The notes under the pieces are model-generated. The model was not told the origin of the DNA. It did no database searches and was given only the letters and a program-made list of their open reading frames with translations. Positions 34,240-42,198 of a stretch of 64,000 nt of DNA are shown here, piece by piece. Source of the DNA: Palsa-892 sp963751615 (GTDB lineage: Bacteria > Pseudomonadota > Alphaproteobacteria > Rhizobiales > Xanthobacteraceae); assembly GCA_963751615.1 (NCBI GenBank), contig CAVVVG010000005.1, positions 124,001 through 188,000 on the forward strand. The letters are read 5' to 3'. The position numbers were made by a program, and so were the translations under genes. Numbering within the stretch: position 1 is the first letter of the stretch; each line of letters opens with the position of its first letter.

Positions 34240-34509
34240 TCAGTTCAAATAAAACTCGCCGCTTACTGAGCGGAATTCCGATGGCTTGATCAGCCGTGCA
34301 TGCGCGATAGTGACCGAAAATAGCGGTCCCTCAAGCTCGCGCCGCCAGAAATTTAGAAATTTGATCAGCACAGGAAATTTTGGGAACAGGTCATACTCCT
34401 GCCAAACGTAGCTTTGCAAAAAACTGGGATGGTCGGGCAGCCGATAGAGAATATGGGCCGTTGTGAGTCCGTATCCGTCCCACTGCTTGCGGAAGTCCTC
34501 AGAGATCAT
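34240..34509 (-). CDS. Usg-family protein
   Basis: An 89-residue cytoplasmic protein matching Usg, first named beside the trp genes of Caulobacter. It reads SEDFRKQWDGYGLTTAHILYRLPDHPSFLQSYVWQEYDLFPKFP and ends with a conserved IAHARLIKPSEFRSVSGEF. Its function is unknown. The ATG at 34509 has GGAGGG 4 bases upstream, so the start is firm. It is divergent from groES across a 337-base region and is followed by the cyclophilin-like gene. Confidence 0.9.
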   Translation of the reverse strand: MISEDFRKQWDGYGLTTAHILYRLPDHPSFLQSYVWQEYDLFPKFPVLIKFLNFWRRELEGPLFSVTIAHARLIKPSEFRSVSGEFYLN

Positions 34510-34846
34510 TGCACCCTCCGAATCTTCGCCCCCAATAATGTGCGCGTAATCGGTAACCGCAAGCTTAAAAAATGAATTTTGTGTTCAGTTCCAAGGCGTT
34601 AGCAGCGTACCCTCGTGACTGCTGACAGCCTGCCACAATAACCCACTCACAGATTTATGATCATTGAGAATATCGAGACTTTTCAGAGGCTTAAGCAGCC
34701 TTGTCACTCGTCGGTCTTGAGTGCTAGAGAACTTATATCAGCCCCTTGAAGGCTTTGGGCAGCACAACCATCTGCCCAGCGGGCACGGCGGAAAAATCCG
34801 TATGCTCCGTCCAAAGTTTTTAAACCCAAAGGTTTGGAGGATCTAC
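34510..34846. other. 337-base control region between usg and groES
   Basis: The region holds the CIRCE element (34701-34727) and the groES ribosome binding site GGAGG at 34836-34840. The remaining sequence upstream of CIRCE (34510-34700) shows no gene or repeat that I can support. TTATAT at 34733-34738 is a possible -10 hexamer for groESL, but I cannot place a convincing -35. Confidence 0.6.
34701..34727 (+). promoter_or_regulatory. CIRCE operator of groESL (HrcA site)
   Basis: TTGTCACTC (34701-34709), a 9-base spacer, and GAGTGCTAG (34719-34727) match the CIRCE consensus TTAGCACTC-N9-GAGTGCTAA with two changes in the left arm and one in the right. It lies about 120 bases before groES, consistent with HrcA repression and heat-shock release. 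hrcA is not in the window. Confidence 0.88.
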
Positions 34847-35161
34847 ATGAAGTTTCGTCCATTACATGATCGCGTCGTAGTCCGCCGCATTACTGCGGAT
34901 GAGAAGACCGCGGGCGGCATCATTATTCCGGACACCGCGAAAGAGAAACCGCAGGAAGGCGAGGTCATCGCCGTAGGCCCCGGCGGACGCGACGAGGCGG
35001 GCAAACTTATCCCGATCGACGTGAAGAAGGGCGACCGCGTCCTGTTCGGCAAGTGGTCAGGCACCGAGGTGAAGCTCGATGGCGAGGAACTCCTCATCAT
35101 GAAGGAGTCTGACATCATGGGCGTAATTGACGAGCCCGTGAAGGCCAAGAGAGCCGCCTAA
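34847..35161 (+). CDS. groES: Co-chaperonin GroES
   Basis: The 104-residue heptameric lid of the GroEL folding chamber. It reads MKFRPLHDRVVVRRITADEKTAGGIIIPDTAKEKPQEG, including the mobile loop GGIIIPD that contacts GroEL, and ends with the expected domain DIMGVID plus a short basic tail. The ATG at 34847 follows GGAGG by 6 bases. It is the first gene of the groESL operon, under the CIRCE element. A palindromic repeat lies between it and groEL. Confidence 0.97.
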   Translation: MKFRPLHDRVVVRRITADEKTAGGIIIPDTAKEKPQEGEVIAVGPGGRDEAGKLIPIDVKKGDRVLFGKWSGTEVKLDGEELLIMKESDIMGVIDEPVKAKRAA

Positions 35162-35165
35162 AAAA

Positions 35166-35209
35166 TCGTCTTCCTGAGGAGGCCGCGCAGCGGCCATCTT
35201 GAAGGACGA
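35166..35209. repeat. Intergenic palindromic repeat between groES and groEL
   Basis: An imperfect palindrome has arms TCGTCTTCCTGAGGA and TCTTGAAGGACGA around the perfect core GGCCGC-GCA-GCGGCC (35181-35195). The form resembles the short palindromic elements dispersed in Bradyrhizobium-like genomes (recalled, not checked). Inside an operon it may cause partial termination or mRNA processing between groES and groEL. Confidence 0.65.
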
Positions 35210-35311
35210 CGGAAATTAGTGAGGGTGCCCTTTTGAGGCTCGCTGCATTCGCGGCTGGTACCCGAGGGTCACGTAGCAAAACATGAAACAAATGAAACGG
35301 AGTGAATGAAA

Positions 35312-36952
35312 ATGTCTGCCAAGGAAGTAAAATTTTCCGTCGAAGCGCGCGACAAGATGTTGCGCGGCGTTGACATCCTGGCGAACGCCGTCAAGGTCAC
35401 GCTCGGTCCGAAAGGCCGCAACGTCGTCCTCGACAAGTCGTTCGGCGCACCCCGCATCACCAAGGACGGTGTGACGGTCGCGAAGGAAATTGAACTTGAA
35501 GACAAGTTCGAAAACATGGGCGCACAGATGGTGCGTGAAGTTGCTTCCCGCACATCCGATCAGGCGGGTGATGGCACAACGACCGCGACTATTCTCGCCC
35601 AGGCCATTGTTCGTGAAGGCACGAAGTCCGTCGCTGCCGGCATGAACCCGATGGACCTGAAGCGTGGCATCGACCTCGCAGTCAATGCCATCGTCGAAGA
35701 CCTCAAAAAGAACTCGAAGAGGGTTACCTCGAACGAAGAGATCGCCCAGGTCGGAACTATTTCCGCCAATGGTGATACCGAGATCGGCAAATTCCTGTCC
35801 GAAGCAATGAAAAAGGTTGGGAACGAAGGCGTTATCACGGTCGAGGAAGCAAAATCTCTTGAAACTGAACTCGACGTGGTCGAAGGCATGCAATTCGACC
35901 GCGGCTACATCTCCCCCTACTTCGTCACAAACGCCGACAAGATGCGCGTTGAGATGGAGGACCCCTATATCCTCATCAATGAGAAGAAGCTCTCTGGCCT
36001 GAGCGAACTGCTTCCACTTCTCGAAGCTGTCGTCCAGACCGGCAAGCCGCTTCTCATCATTGCGGAAGATGTCGAAGGCGAAGCGCTCGCAACTCTTGTT
36101 GTCAACAAGCTCCGTGGTGGCCTCAAGGTGGCGGCGGTAAAGGCCCCTGGCTTCGGCGATCGCCGCAAGGCCATGCTGCAGGACATCGCGGTACTGACCG
36201 GCGGTCAGGCGATTTCCGAAGACCTCGGCATAAAGCTCGAAAGCGTGACGCTGAGTATGCTTGGCCGCGCGAAGAAAGTGATGATCGACAAGGAAAACAC
36301 AACGATCGTCAACGGTGCAGGCAAGAAGCCTGACATCGAAGCCCGCGTCAACCAGATCAAGCAACAGATAGAAGAAACGACGTCGGACTACGACAAGGAG
36401 AAGCTGCAGGAACGACTCGCTAAGCTCGCGGGCGGGGTTGCGGTGATCCGAGTTGGCGGCGCGACAGAAATCGAGGTGAAGGAGCGCAAAGATCGTGTTG
36501 ATGATGCTCTACACGCGACCCGCGCAGCGGTCGAGGAGGGCATCCTTCCCGGCGGCGGCGTTGCTCTCTTGCGCTCCGGTGACGCCTTGAGGCGCATCCG
36601 CACCACTAATGATGATCAGCGAGTCGGCGTTGAGATCATTCGCAAGGCCATTCAAGCACCGGCTCGCCAGATCGCGATGAATGCGGGCGAAGACGGCTCC
36701 GTCATCGTCGGCAAACTGCTAGAAAAAGACCAATACAATTACGGCTTCGACGCGCAGTCGGGTGAATACGGCAACCTCGTTACCAAGGGCGTGATCGACC
36801 CGACAAAGGTCGTACGTTGTGCTCTTCAGGGTGCCGCGTCCGTTGCCGGGTTGCTCATCACCACCGAAGCAATGGTGGCCGAGATTCCAAAGAAACAGAG
36901 CGCGGCCCCAGCAATGCCAGGCGGCGGCGGCATGGGCGGCATGGATTTCTAA
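35312..36952 (+). CDS. groEL: Chaperonin GroEL
   Basis: A 546-residue 60-kDa chaperonin that folds proteins inside a double ring with ATP. Conserved stretches include LGPKGRNVVLDK, the ATP site QAGDGTTTATILAQA, GEDGSVIVGKLLE and the C-terminal GGGMGGMDF tail. CGGAG at 35298-35302 lies 9 bases before the ATG at 35312 and only 3 before the ATG at 35306, so MSAKEVKFS is preferred. It is cotranscribed with groES and followed by a strong terminator. A long open frame on the opposite strand is a coding shadow. Confidence 0.97.
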   Translation: MSAKEVKFSVEARDKMLRGVDILANAVKVTLGPKGRNVVLDKSFGAPRITKDGVTVAKEIELEDKFENMGAQMVREVASRTSDQAGDGTTTATILAQAIVREGTKSVAAGMNPMDLKRGIDLAVNAIVEDLKKNSKRVTSNEEIAQVGTISANGDTEIGKFLSEAMKKVGNEGVITVEEAKSLETELDVVEGMQFDRGYISPYFVTNADKMRVEMEDPYILINEKKLSGLSELLPLLEAVVQTGKPLLIIAEDVEGEALATLVVNKLRGGLKVAAVKAPGFGDRRKAMLQDIAVLTGGQAISEDLGIKLESVTLSMLGRAKKVMIDKENTTIVNGAGKKPDIEARVNQIKQQIEETTSDYDKEKLQERLAKLAGGVAVIRVGGATEIEVKERKDRVDDALHATRAAVEEGILPGGGVALLRSGDALRRIRTTNDDQRVGVEIIRKAIQAPARQIAMNAGEDGSVIVGKLLEKDQYNYGFDAQSGEYGNLVTKGVIDPTKVVRCALQGAASVAGLLITTEAMVAEIPKKQSAAPAMPGGGGMGGMDF

Positions 36953-36976
36953 GTCCGACGTTCATTCTAAAACCGA

Positions 36977-37005
36977 AAGCCTCGGGAGAAATCCCGGGGC
37001 TTTTT
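36977..37005 (+). terminator. Rho-independent terminator after groEL
   Basis: AAGCCTCGGGA (36977-36987) pairs over 11 bp, with one G-U pair, with TCCCGGGGCTT (36992-37002). The loop is GAAA and a T-run ends at 37005. It ends the groESL transcript 25 bases after the groEL stop. Confidence 0.9.
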
Positions 37006-37013
37006 CCTTTCGA

Positions 37014-37937
37014 CTAAGCTGCGCCTCTTCCCCTCCGGTGCAATTTTAGTACCGCAAAGACGTCGCGGTTTACCGGTGTCGGCACGCCAAGAGCACGGCC
37101 AAGCTCGACCACCTTGCCCTGCAGCCAGTCGAGTTCGAGCCGGTTGCCGCGTTCCAAGTCTTCCAGCATTGAGGCTTTCACTGCCGGAGGTGCTGCGTTT
37201 GCGAAGGCGAGCGACTTTTCGGCAAGGCCTTGTAGCGGAATTCCTTTTTTGATTCCGATTGCCTCGACTTCCTGCATCAACGCCTGCAGCAGGGCGAATG
37301 TATCGGTGTCTCCACGGATGGGTCCAAGCGGCATTCGCGTGCTCGCCGTCGCCCCCGACATGCCAACGAGAAAGATGAATTTCTCCCATAAGTCCTTCTC
37401 GATCGATCGCGAATATTCGACCTCGATCTTCGATGCTTTCATCTCCTCCACTAGCGCCTTGAGCCGCGCGTCGTCGCGTCCGTCCATGAAACCACAGCGG
37501 AAATTGGCGAAAGTGCTCTTGTGCAAAATTACACCGGGCGACGAGATCACGGCTGAAATTCGGGTAGGCCCAGCTGCAACGACATCGCCGCCGAGAATCG
37601 GCGTAAGCCGCTCGACGCTGTCGACACCATTCAGCATCGAGATCAGCCGCGTATTCGGCCGCACAAGAGGCTTTGACGCCTCGCCTGATTTTTCAACATC
37701 CCAAAGCTTGACAGCAAAAAGTATGATATCGACCTCGCCCACTTCTTCAGGTTTGTCAGTGGCTTTCGGCCTTTGAATATGAATATTGCCGGCCGGACTT
37801 TCGACCTTGAGGCCGTTCGCGCGAATGGCCGCTAGATTCGCACCGCGCGCAATAAAAAACACATCATGACCCGCTTCGGCGAGCCTGCCGCCAAAATAGC
37901 CACCGAGAGCACCGGTCGCCATCACTGCTACCCGCAT
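37014..37937 (-). CDS. panE: 2-dehydropantoate 2-reductase family protein (PanE/ApbA)
   Basis: A 307-residue NADPH-dependent reductase; the classical reaction makes pantoate for pantothenate and CoA. The N-terminus MRVAVMATGALGGYFGGRLAEAGHDVFFIARG is the Rossmann motif, followed by the KLWD and NGVDS segments used in substrate binding and a C-terminal helical domain (ERGNRLELDWLQGKVVELGRALG). Many bacteria carry several paralogues, some acting on other 2-oxo acids, so the pathway role is likely but not certain. The ATG at 37937 has GGGGA 5 bases upstream; the frame opens earlier at 37988. Confidence 0.85.
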   Translation of the reverse strand: MRVAVMATGALGGYFGGRLAEAGHDVFFIARGANLAAIRANGLKVESPAGNIHIQRPKATDKPEEVGEVDIILFAVKLWDVEKSGEASKPLVRPNTRLISMLNGVDSVERLTPILGGDVVAAGPTRISAVISSPGVILHKSTFANFRCGFMDGRDDARLKALVEEMKASKIEVEYSRSIEKDLWEKFIFLVGMSGATASTRMPLGPIRGDTDTFALLQALMQEVEAIGIKKGIPLQGLAEKSLAFANAAPPAVKASMLEDLERGNRLELDWLQGKVVELGRALGVPTPVNRDVFAVLKLHRRGRGAA

Positions 37938-38231
37938 CAAAATCCCCTTTCTCAACGATAAACCAAATCTCAGCGTGGCATATGCCATGGCAGATAGAAA
38001 AAAGTATGGACCGAACGGCTCGTTCGGCGGACAAGGCTCTAGGGCAAAATGTCAGATGCACTGACAGAAGACAAAAAGCGCTTGTAAATCGATACTGCGG
38101 CAACGAACCGCACCGGGTTCCAGGAACAATTACCCAAGAAGCATCGTCATTTCCTGGATGTTGCACTGCTCGATGGAGACGTTTTGCCAATGCTCTAAGC
38201 TAGCTTTTGAAAAACTTTAGGGAGATACCCC

Positions 38232-38477
38232 GTGCGCAGATCATATTTGTTGATTGCGATTGCCTTTTTGTTCCTTGCCACAAATATAGAGCCTTCTGAT
38301 GCGGCCTGGCAGTGCGGAACCAAACGTTGTTTCTGGAACGCAGATTACAAAGGGTCCGTGCCAGAGTTCGCGGCAAGTTGGGGCCCACCGGAATCGCCTA
38401 CCTGCTATTATGTCCTCCGGAAACTTTCAAAGCGTTGGTCGAAGGTCTGTCCGGAAGTCGACCTTCGGGCGCGCTGA
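38232..38477 (+). CDS. Small secreted cysteine-containing protein, unknown function
   Basis: An 81-residue product starting with GTG at 38232, with GGAG at 38221-38224 upstream. Residues 1-24 form a typical signal peptide (MRRSYLLIAIAFLFLATNIEPSDA), leaving a mature domain of about 57 residues. That domain has four cysteines (WQCGTKRC at the front, CYYVL and VCPEV later), which could form two disulfides in the periplasm. It is rich in Trp and basic residues. No family is recognised. It stands alone, with a 294-base gap to panE and convergence toward the ABC exporter operon. Confidence 0.65.
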   Translation: MRRSYLLIAIAFLFLATNIEPSDAAWQCGTKRCFWNADYKGSVPEFAASWGPPESPTCYYVLRKLSKRWSKVCPEVDLRAR

Positions 38478-38567
38478 ATATTTTCAGCTTCCAATCGATC
38501 GCTTAGAACCAAGCAGAGTGCACTCCGAACACGACCTCCCAAGGTCCCCTTGAATGCAATTGTCTCC

Positions 38568-39710
38568 CTAGTCCAGCGTACGCCTGAACCTCCTTACGGC
38601 GATCGCCATCGCAATCAGCATTAATGCGACAAGGCAAAGTGCATCGAAACGCATATCAGCCAATGTCGAGCCTTTCAGCATGACTGCGCGCGCGATGCGA
38701 ATGAAATGAGTCAACGGAAAAATCTCGCCCAGATATTGTGCCCATTTCGGCATGCCGGTGAATGGAAACAAAAATCCAGAAAGCAACATACTCGGCAGAA
38801 ATGACATCATAGACATCTGCACGGCTTGCAACTGGTTTTCGGCGAGTGTCGAAAAGGTGAATCCAAAAGCAAAATTCGTCGCAATGAAAAGCGTTGTCAG
38901 CAACGCCAACAGGAACAAACTGCCTACGATCGGAACGTGAAACATCAGGACACCCGCTCCGATGATGAGCGTCGCCTGCATTGCGCCAATAAAAACATAC
39001 GGCGCAATTTTGCCAAGCATGATTTCGAGCGGTGTGATCGGCATGGAAAGCAAGTTCTCCATCGTGCCGCGCTCCGTCTCGCGAGTGACCGAGAGGGAGG
39101 TGAAAATCAGCATCGTCATGGTGAGAATCGTTCCGAGCAATCCGGGCACAATATTGAGTTCGGTTTTTCCTGCAGGATTGTAACGCGCATGCGTCCTGAT
39201 CTCGAACGAAGGCTTACTACCATCGGGTATTGCGAGATCGTTTCGAAGTGCAGTGTTGACGAGCTGCCCCAGTGCACTGAGCGCCGATCCTGCTGCGACC
39301 GGATCGGTCGCATCAGCCGCGATCAGCAGCGCTGGCGTATCGCCCCGCCGGAGCGAGCGTTCGAAGCCGGCGGGAATTTCAACCCCGAACAGAACTTTTC
39401 CCGAAGCCAGCAGATGATCGAATTCGTCGGCGTTGCGCGCGCTATAGATGATCTTGAAATAGTTCGTGTTCTGAAGTGCGGCAAGAATCGAGCGGCCGAC
39501 GTCGGAATGTTCCTGCAACAGCACGGCTGTCGGTAGTTCGTGCGGCGTTGTGTTGATTGCATAGCCGAACAGGATCAGCTGCATCAGGGGCACCGAAATC
39601 ATGGTAGCGAGCGTAACCCGATCGCGCCGCAGCTGCAGCACTTCCTTTAACATCATCGCAAAGACGCGACGCATAAAACCGTCCGAGCGAAAAATCTCGA
39701 ACGCCGTCAT
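38568..39710 (-). CDS. ABC-2 type exporter permease
   Basis: A 380-residue permease of the YhhJ/YbhS type. One N-terminal membrane helix (about 28-50, TLATMISVPLMQLILFGYAI) precedes a large periplasmic domain of about 130 residues, and five further helices follow from about residue 190. SVTRETERGTMENLLSMPITPLEIMLGKI is the conserved coupling region. It works with the upstream ATPase and the HlyD-type adaptor to export an unknown compound, probably a drug or membrane-active molecule. Its ATG overlaps the ATPase stop by four bases. Confidence 0.9.
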   Translation of the reverse strand: MTAFEIFRSDGFMRRVFAMMLKEVLQLRRDRVTLATMISVPLMQLILFGYAINTTPHELPTAVLLQEHSDVGRSILAALQNTNYFKIIYSARNADEFDHLLASGKVLFGVEIPAGFERSLRRGDTPALLIAADATDPVAAGSALSALGQLVNTALRNDLAIPDGSKPSFEIRTHARYNPAGKTELNIVPGLLGTILTMTMLIFTSLSVTRETERGTMENLLSMPITPLEIMLGKIAPYVFIGAMQATLIIGAGVLMFHVPIVGSLFLLALLTTLFIATNFAFGFTFSTLAENQLQAVQMSMMSFLPSMLLSGFLFPFTGMPKWAQYLGEIFPLTHFIRIARAVMLKGSTLADMRFDALCLVALMLIAMAIAVRRFRRTLD

Positions 39711-40639
39711 TGGAAATTGTCCTTCGTTGTTTTCATCAAATCGATGAACACGTCTTCAAGCGAGGGCTCGGAACGTTCCCAATCATATTTCTTGTCGCCG
39801 CGGTACGGCTTGATCGAAGCTTCGAGTTTCGCCGCGTCGCGCCCCGAAACATGCAAACTCGTCCCGAACGGCGCGACCATTTCGACGCCTGGCTTGTCTT
39901 CAAGCGCCGCCTGCAACGGTCCGAGATTTTCACCGCTTACGGTATACGTGGTCAGACCCGAGTGCTCGATCACTTCTTCGACGGTACCGCGTGCAAGAAT
40001 TTCACCGTAAGCGATGTAAGCGATCTCGTGACAACGTTCCGCTTCGTCCATGTAATGCGTAGAGACCAGCACCGTCAGTCCGTTAGCAGCGAGCGTATGG
40101 ATTTCGCTCCAGAATTCGCGCCGTGCCTTGGGGTCGACGCCCGCCGTTGGCTCGTCAAGAAGGAGAAGCTGCGGATCCGGCAATGTGCAAGCGCCGAGCG
40201 CAAGACGCTGTTTCCATCCCCCCGAGAGGTCGCCAGCAACTTGCTCTTCGCGCCCTTTCAGTCCAAGCCGCACGATCATGTCGCGTGCTGCCTTCACCGG
40301 GTTAGCAATACCATAGATGCGCCCGACGAATTCTAAATTCTCGCGCACCGATAAATCCTGATAGAGACTGAAGCGCTGCGTCATGTAGCCAACTTGGCGC
40401 TTGATTTTATCGGATTCGGTGATGATGTCGTAGCCGAGACAAGTGCCGTGACCGGAGTCCGGCGTTAGCAAGCCGCATAGCATGCGAATTGTCGTCGTCT
40501 TGCCGGATCCATTCGGGCCGAGAAAGCCGTAAATCGTACCGCGTTTCACCTGCATCGAGAGATCGCTCACCACTGTACGGCCGTCGAACGACTTGGTTAG
40601 CCCTTGCACGTCGATCACGATGCCCTCGGCGGTGGACAT
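39707..40639 (-). CDS. ABC exporter ATP-binding protein
   Basis: A 310-residue ABC ATPase. Walker A is GPNGSGKTT (41-49), the signature is LSGGWKQRL, Walker B is LLLLDEPTAGVDP and the switch histidine is in VSTHYMDEAERC. The C-terminal part (about 230-310) is a typical DrrA/YbhF extension. It powers the ABC-2 permease encoded directly downstream; the overlap of four bases with that gene means translational coupling. The HlyD-type gene is immediately upstream, with its stop touching the ATPase start. Confidence 0.94.
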   Translation of the reverse strand: MSTAEGIVIDVQGLTKSFDGRTVVSDLSMQVKRGTIYGFLGPNGSGKTTTIRMLCGLLTPDSGHGTCLGYDIITESDKIKRQVGYMTQRFSLYQDLSVRENLEFVGRIYGIANPVKAARDMIVRLGLKGREEQVAGDLSGGWKQRLALGACTLPDPQLLLLDEPTAGVDPKARREFWSEIHTLAANGLTVLVSTHYMDEAERCHEIAYIAYGEILARGTVEEVIEHSGLTTYTVSGENLGPLQAALEDKPGVEMVAPFGTSLHVSGRDAAKLEASIKPYRGDKKYDWERSEPSLEDVFIDLMKTTKDNFQ

Positions 40640-41389
40640 TTAGTTCACCTTTGCGGGAATGGTTACACTAACAGGCTGACCGACGCGGAGCGCGTCAGGT
40701 TTGCCGGGGCGCGCTTCGATCAGAAAAACGAGTTTCGAGCGTTCATCCAGACTGTAGATAACTGGCGGCGTGTATTCGGACGAGCGTGAAATAAAACTTA
40801 CGCGCGCCGTCAGATCGGGCGCACAGCCATCACAGATCACCTTCACCATATCGTTCATTGTGATTTTCGGAAGTGCTGCTTCGGAAATATAAAAACGGAC
40901 TTTAATATTTCTAGGTGGCAGGAGCGCGATTACCGGACGGTTGATGGACACCATTTCGCCTGGCCGATAATAAACCTGTTGCACTACGCCACCCACTGGC
41001 GCGCTCACGCTTCTCCGCGCGAGCCGCGTGCGCGACCAATTGAGCTTAGCTTCGACATCCCGATAATTGGCTTGCGCCGCGTCGAAGTCCTTTTGTGTAC
41101 CGGTCTTGTTTTTCAAAAGCTCCTGGGCACGTATGAAACTCTGCTGAGCATTTGCAAGCATCGCTTCGCCTGAAAGCACGTCGGCCTTTTGCAGATCGGC
41201 ATCGACCGAAAATAGCGGCGCACCTACTATAACTGTATCGCCCTCGCTTACAGCGAGCGTTTCCAGCCTTCCCGGCTCGTCGGGGCCAACGAATACTAGG
41301 TCAGCCTCGACCCAACCCTGCATTGTTTGCTCGCCACTCCGGCTGCAGGCCATGGTGAAAACCGAGAGCGCAATAAGTATAAATCGCAA
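40640..41389 (-). CDS. HlyD-family periplasmic adaptor, predicted lipoprotein
   Basis: A 249-residue membrane-fusion protein. The N-terminus MRFILIALSVFTMACSRSG has a lipobox with Cys15, so it is probably a lipoprotein anchored to the inner membrane. A short biotinyl-lipoyl half-motif (LETLAVSEGDTVIVGAPLFSVDA) and a helical hairpin (about 70-120) follow, then the second half-motif VSAPVGGVVQQVYYRPGEMV and a beta-barrel. It links the ABC-2 pump to an outer-membrane channel not found here. Gene order tetR-hlyD-ATPase-permease matches YbhRSFG-type exporters. Confidence 0.88.
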   Translation of the reverse strand: MRFILIALSVFTMACSRSGEQTMQGWVEADLVFVGPDEPGRLETLAVSEGDTVIVGAPLFSVDADLQKADVLSGEAMLANAQQSFIRAQELLKNKTGTQKDFDAAQANYRDVEAKLNWSRTRLARRSVSAPVGGVVQQVYYRPGEMVSINRPVIALLPPRNIKVRFYISEAALPKITMNDMVKVICDGCAPDLTARVSFISRSSEYTPPVIYSLDERSKLVFLIEARPGKPDALRVGQPVSVTIPAKVN

Positions 41390-41406
41390 AATAGCACGAG
41401 AAGCGT

Positions 41407-42072
41407 TTATGGCGCCCTCCTCTCGTCAAAGAGAATTTCGAGATGCGCACGCAACAACTCTCGAACGTCGAGCGGTTCGAAACGATCAAAAAGACCAATC
41501 CATATGATTGCGACTATGCCGGGGGCGGCTATCAACTGCGGAAAACGAACGAGCGCCTCGTGAGAAATTTCACCCCGCTCTAACGCACGCCGGGCCAGCG
41601 CCCTTACTCCAGCAAAAATGCGCGACAGCACCTCGCGATAGTAAAACTCTGCGAGTTTTGGAAAACGTGGCCCTTCGGTCATGATGAGACGGATGACGTC
41701 CTTCCGCCGCGTCTCGAAAATCTCGCGCACGAAAAGATCAACAATCTGATTGGCCATTGTCCGCAGCGGAATATCAGCCCTGAATACGCCTTCGAGTGTG
41801 CCCACGAGCGGACCCATCAGAGAGCGAACGATTTCCTGAAAGAGCGCATCCTTGTCGCGGAAATGAAGATAGATCGTTCCCTTGGCAACACCTGCCCGTT
41901 TTGCAACATCGTCAAGCCGCGCCGCCGCAAAACCGCGCGCCGAAAATTCATCTAGCGCAGCGGACAGGATTGCTTCGCGCCGCGCAGCGCTTTTTTCGGC
42001 ACGCAAACTTGGGCTCGGGACACGCCCTCTTCCGGCGGAACGAGATATCACTTTGCGAACAGGTCTTACCAT
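41407..42072 (-). CDS. TetR/AcrR-family repressor of the ABC exporter
   Basis: A 221-residue repressor from the ATG at 42072. The N-terminal helix-turn-helix reads REAILSAALDEFSARGFAAARLDDVAKRAGVAKGTIYLHFRDKDALFQEIV (about 32-85). The C-terminal ligand domain resembles TetR_C members that control multidrug pumps. A perfect 22-bp palindrome lies 13 bases upstream of the start and is the likely self-operator, controlling this gene and the three exporter genes behind it. A TTG at 42081 is the outer reading-frame limit. The ribosome binding site is weak. Confidence 0.9.
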   Translation of the reverse strand: MVRPVRKVISRSAGRGRVPSPSLRAEKSAARREAILSAALDEFSARGFAAARLDDVAKRAGVAKGTIYLHFRDKDALFQEIVRSLMGPLVGTLEGVFRADIPLRTMANQIVDLFVREIFETRRKDVIRLIMTEGPRFPKLAEFYYREVLSRIFAGVRALARRALERGEISHEALVRFPQLIAAPGIVAIIWIGLFDRFEPLDVRELLRAHLEILFDERRAP

Positions 42073-42084
42073 GGTTTGCAAATT

Positions 42085-42106
42085 TATGACTGACTAGTCA
42101 GTCATA
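42085..42106. promoter_or_regulatory. Perfect 22-bp palindrome, probable TetR operator
   Basis: The sequence reads identically on both strands from 42085 to 42106, with each half TATGACTGACT. It lies just upstream of the TetR-family gene and after the MFS gene. The half-site TGACTGACT with a TAG-centred core is a known style for AcrR/TetR repressors of pumps. Confidence 0.85.
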
Positions 42107-42198
42107 TTTGCATACAAAACAGGCGCTGTCTATGCTCCACAAACCCGTCATCCAGCTATGTCGGGCTTGAAAACGATAGGTTTTGCAATTAGATACAG

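Noticed and set aside
35216..36364. 382-codon open frame antisense to groEL
   Set aside because: It is an exact shadow of a highly biased gene; the translation shows no domain and groEL is certain on the other strand.
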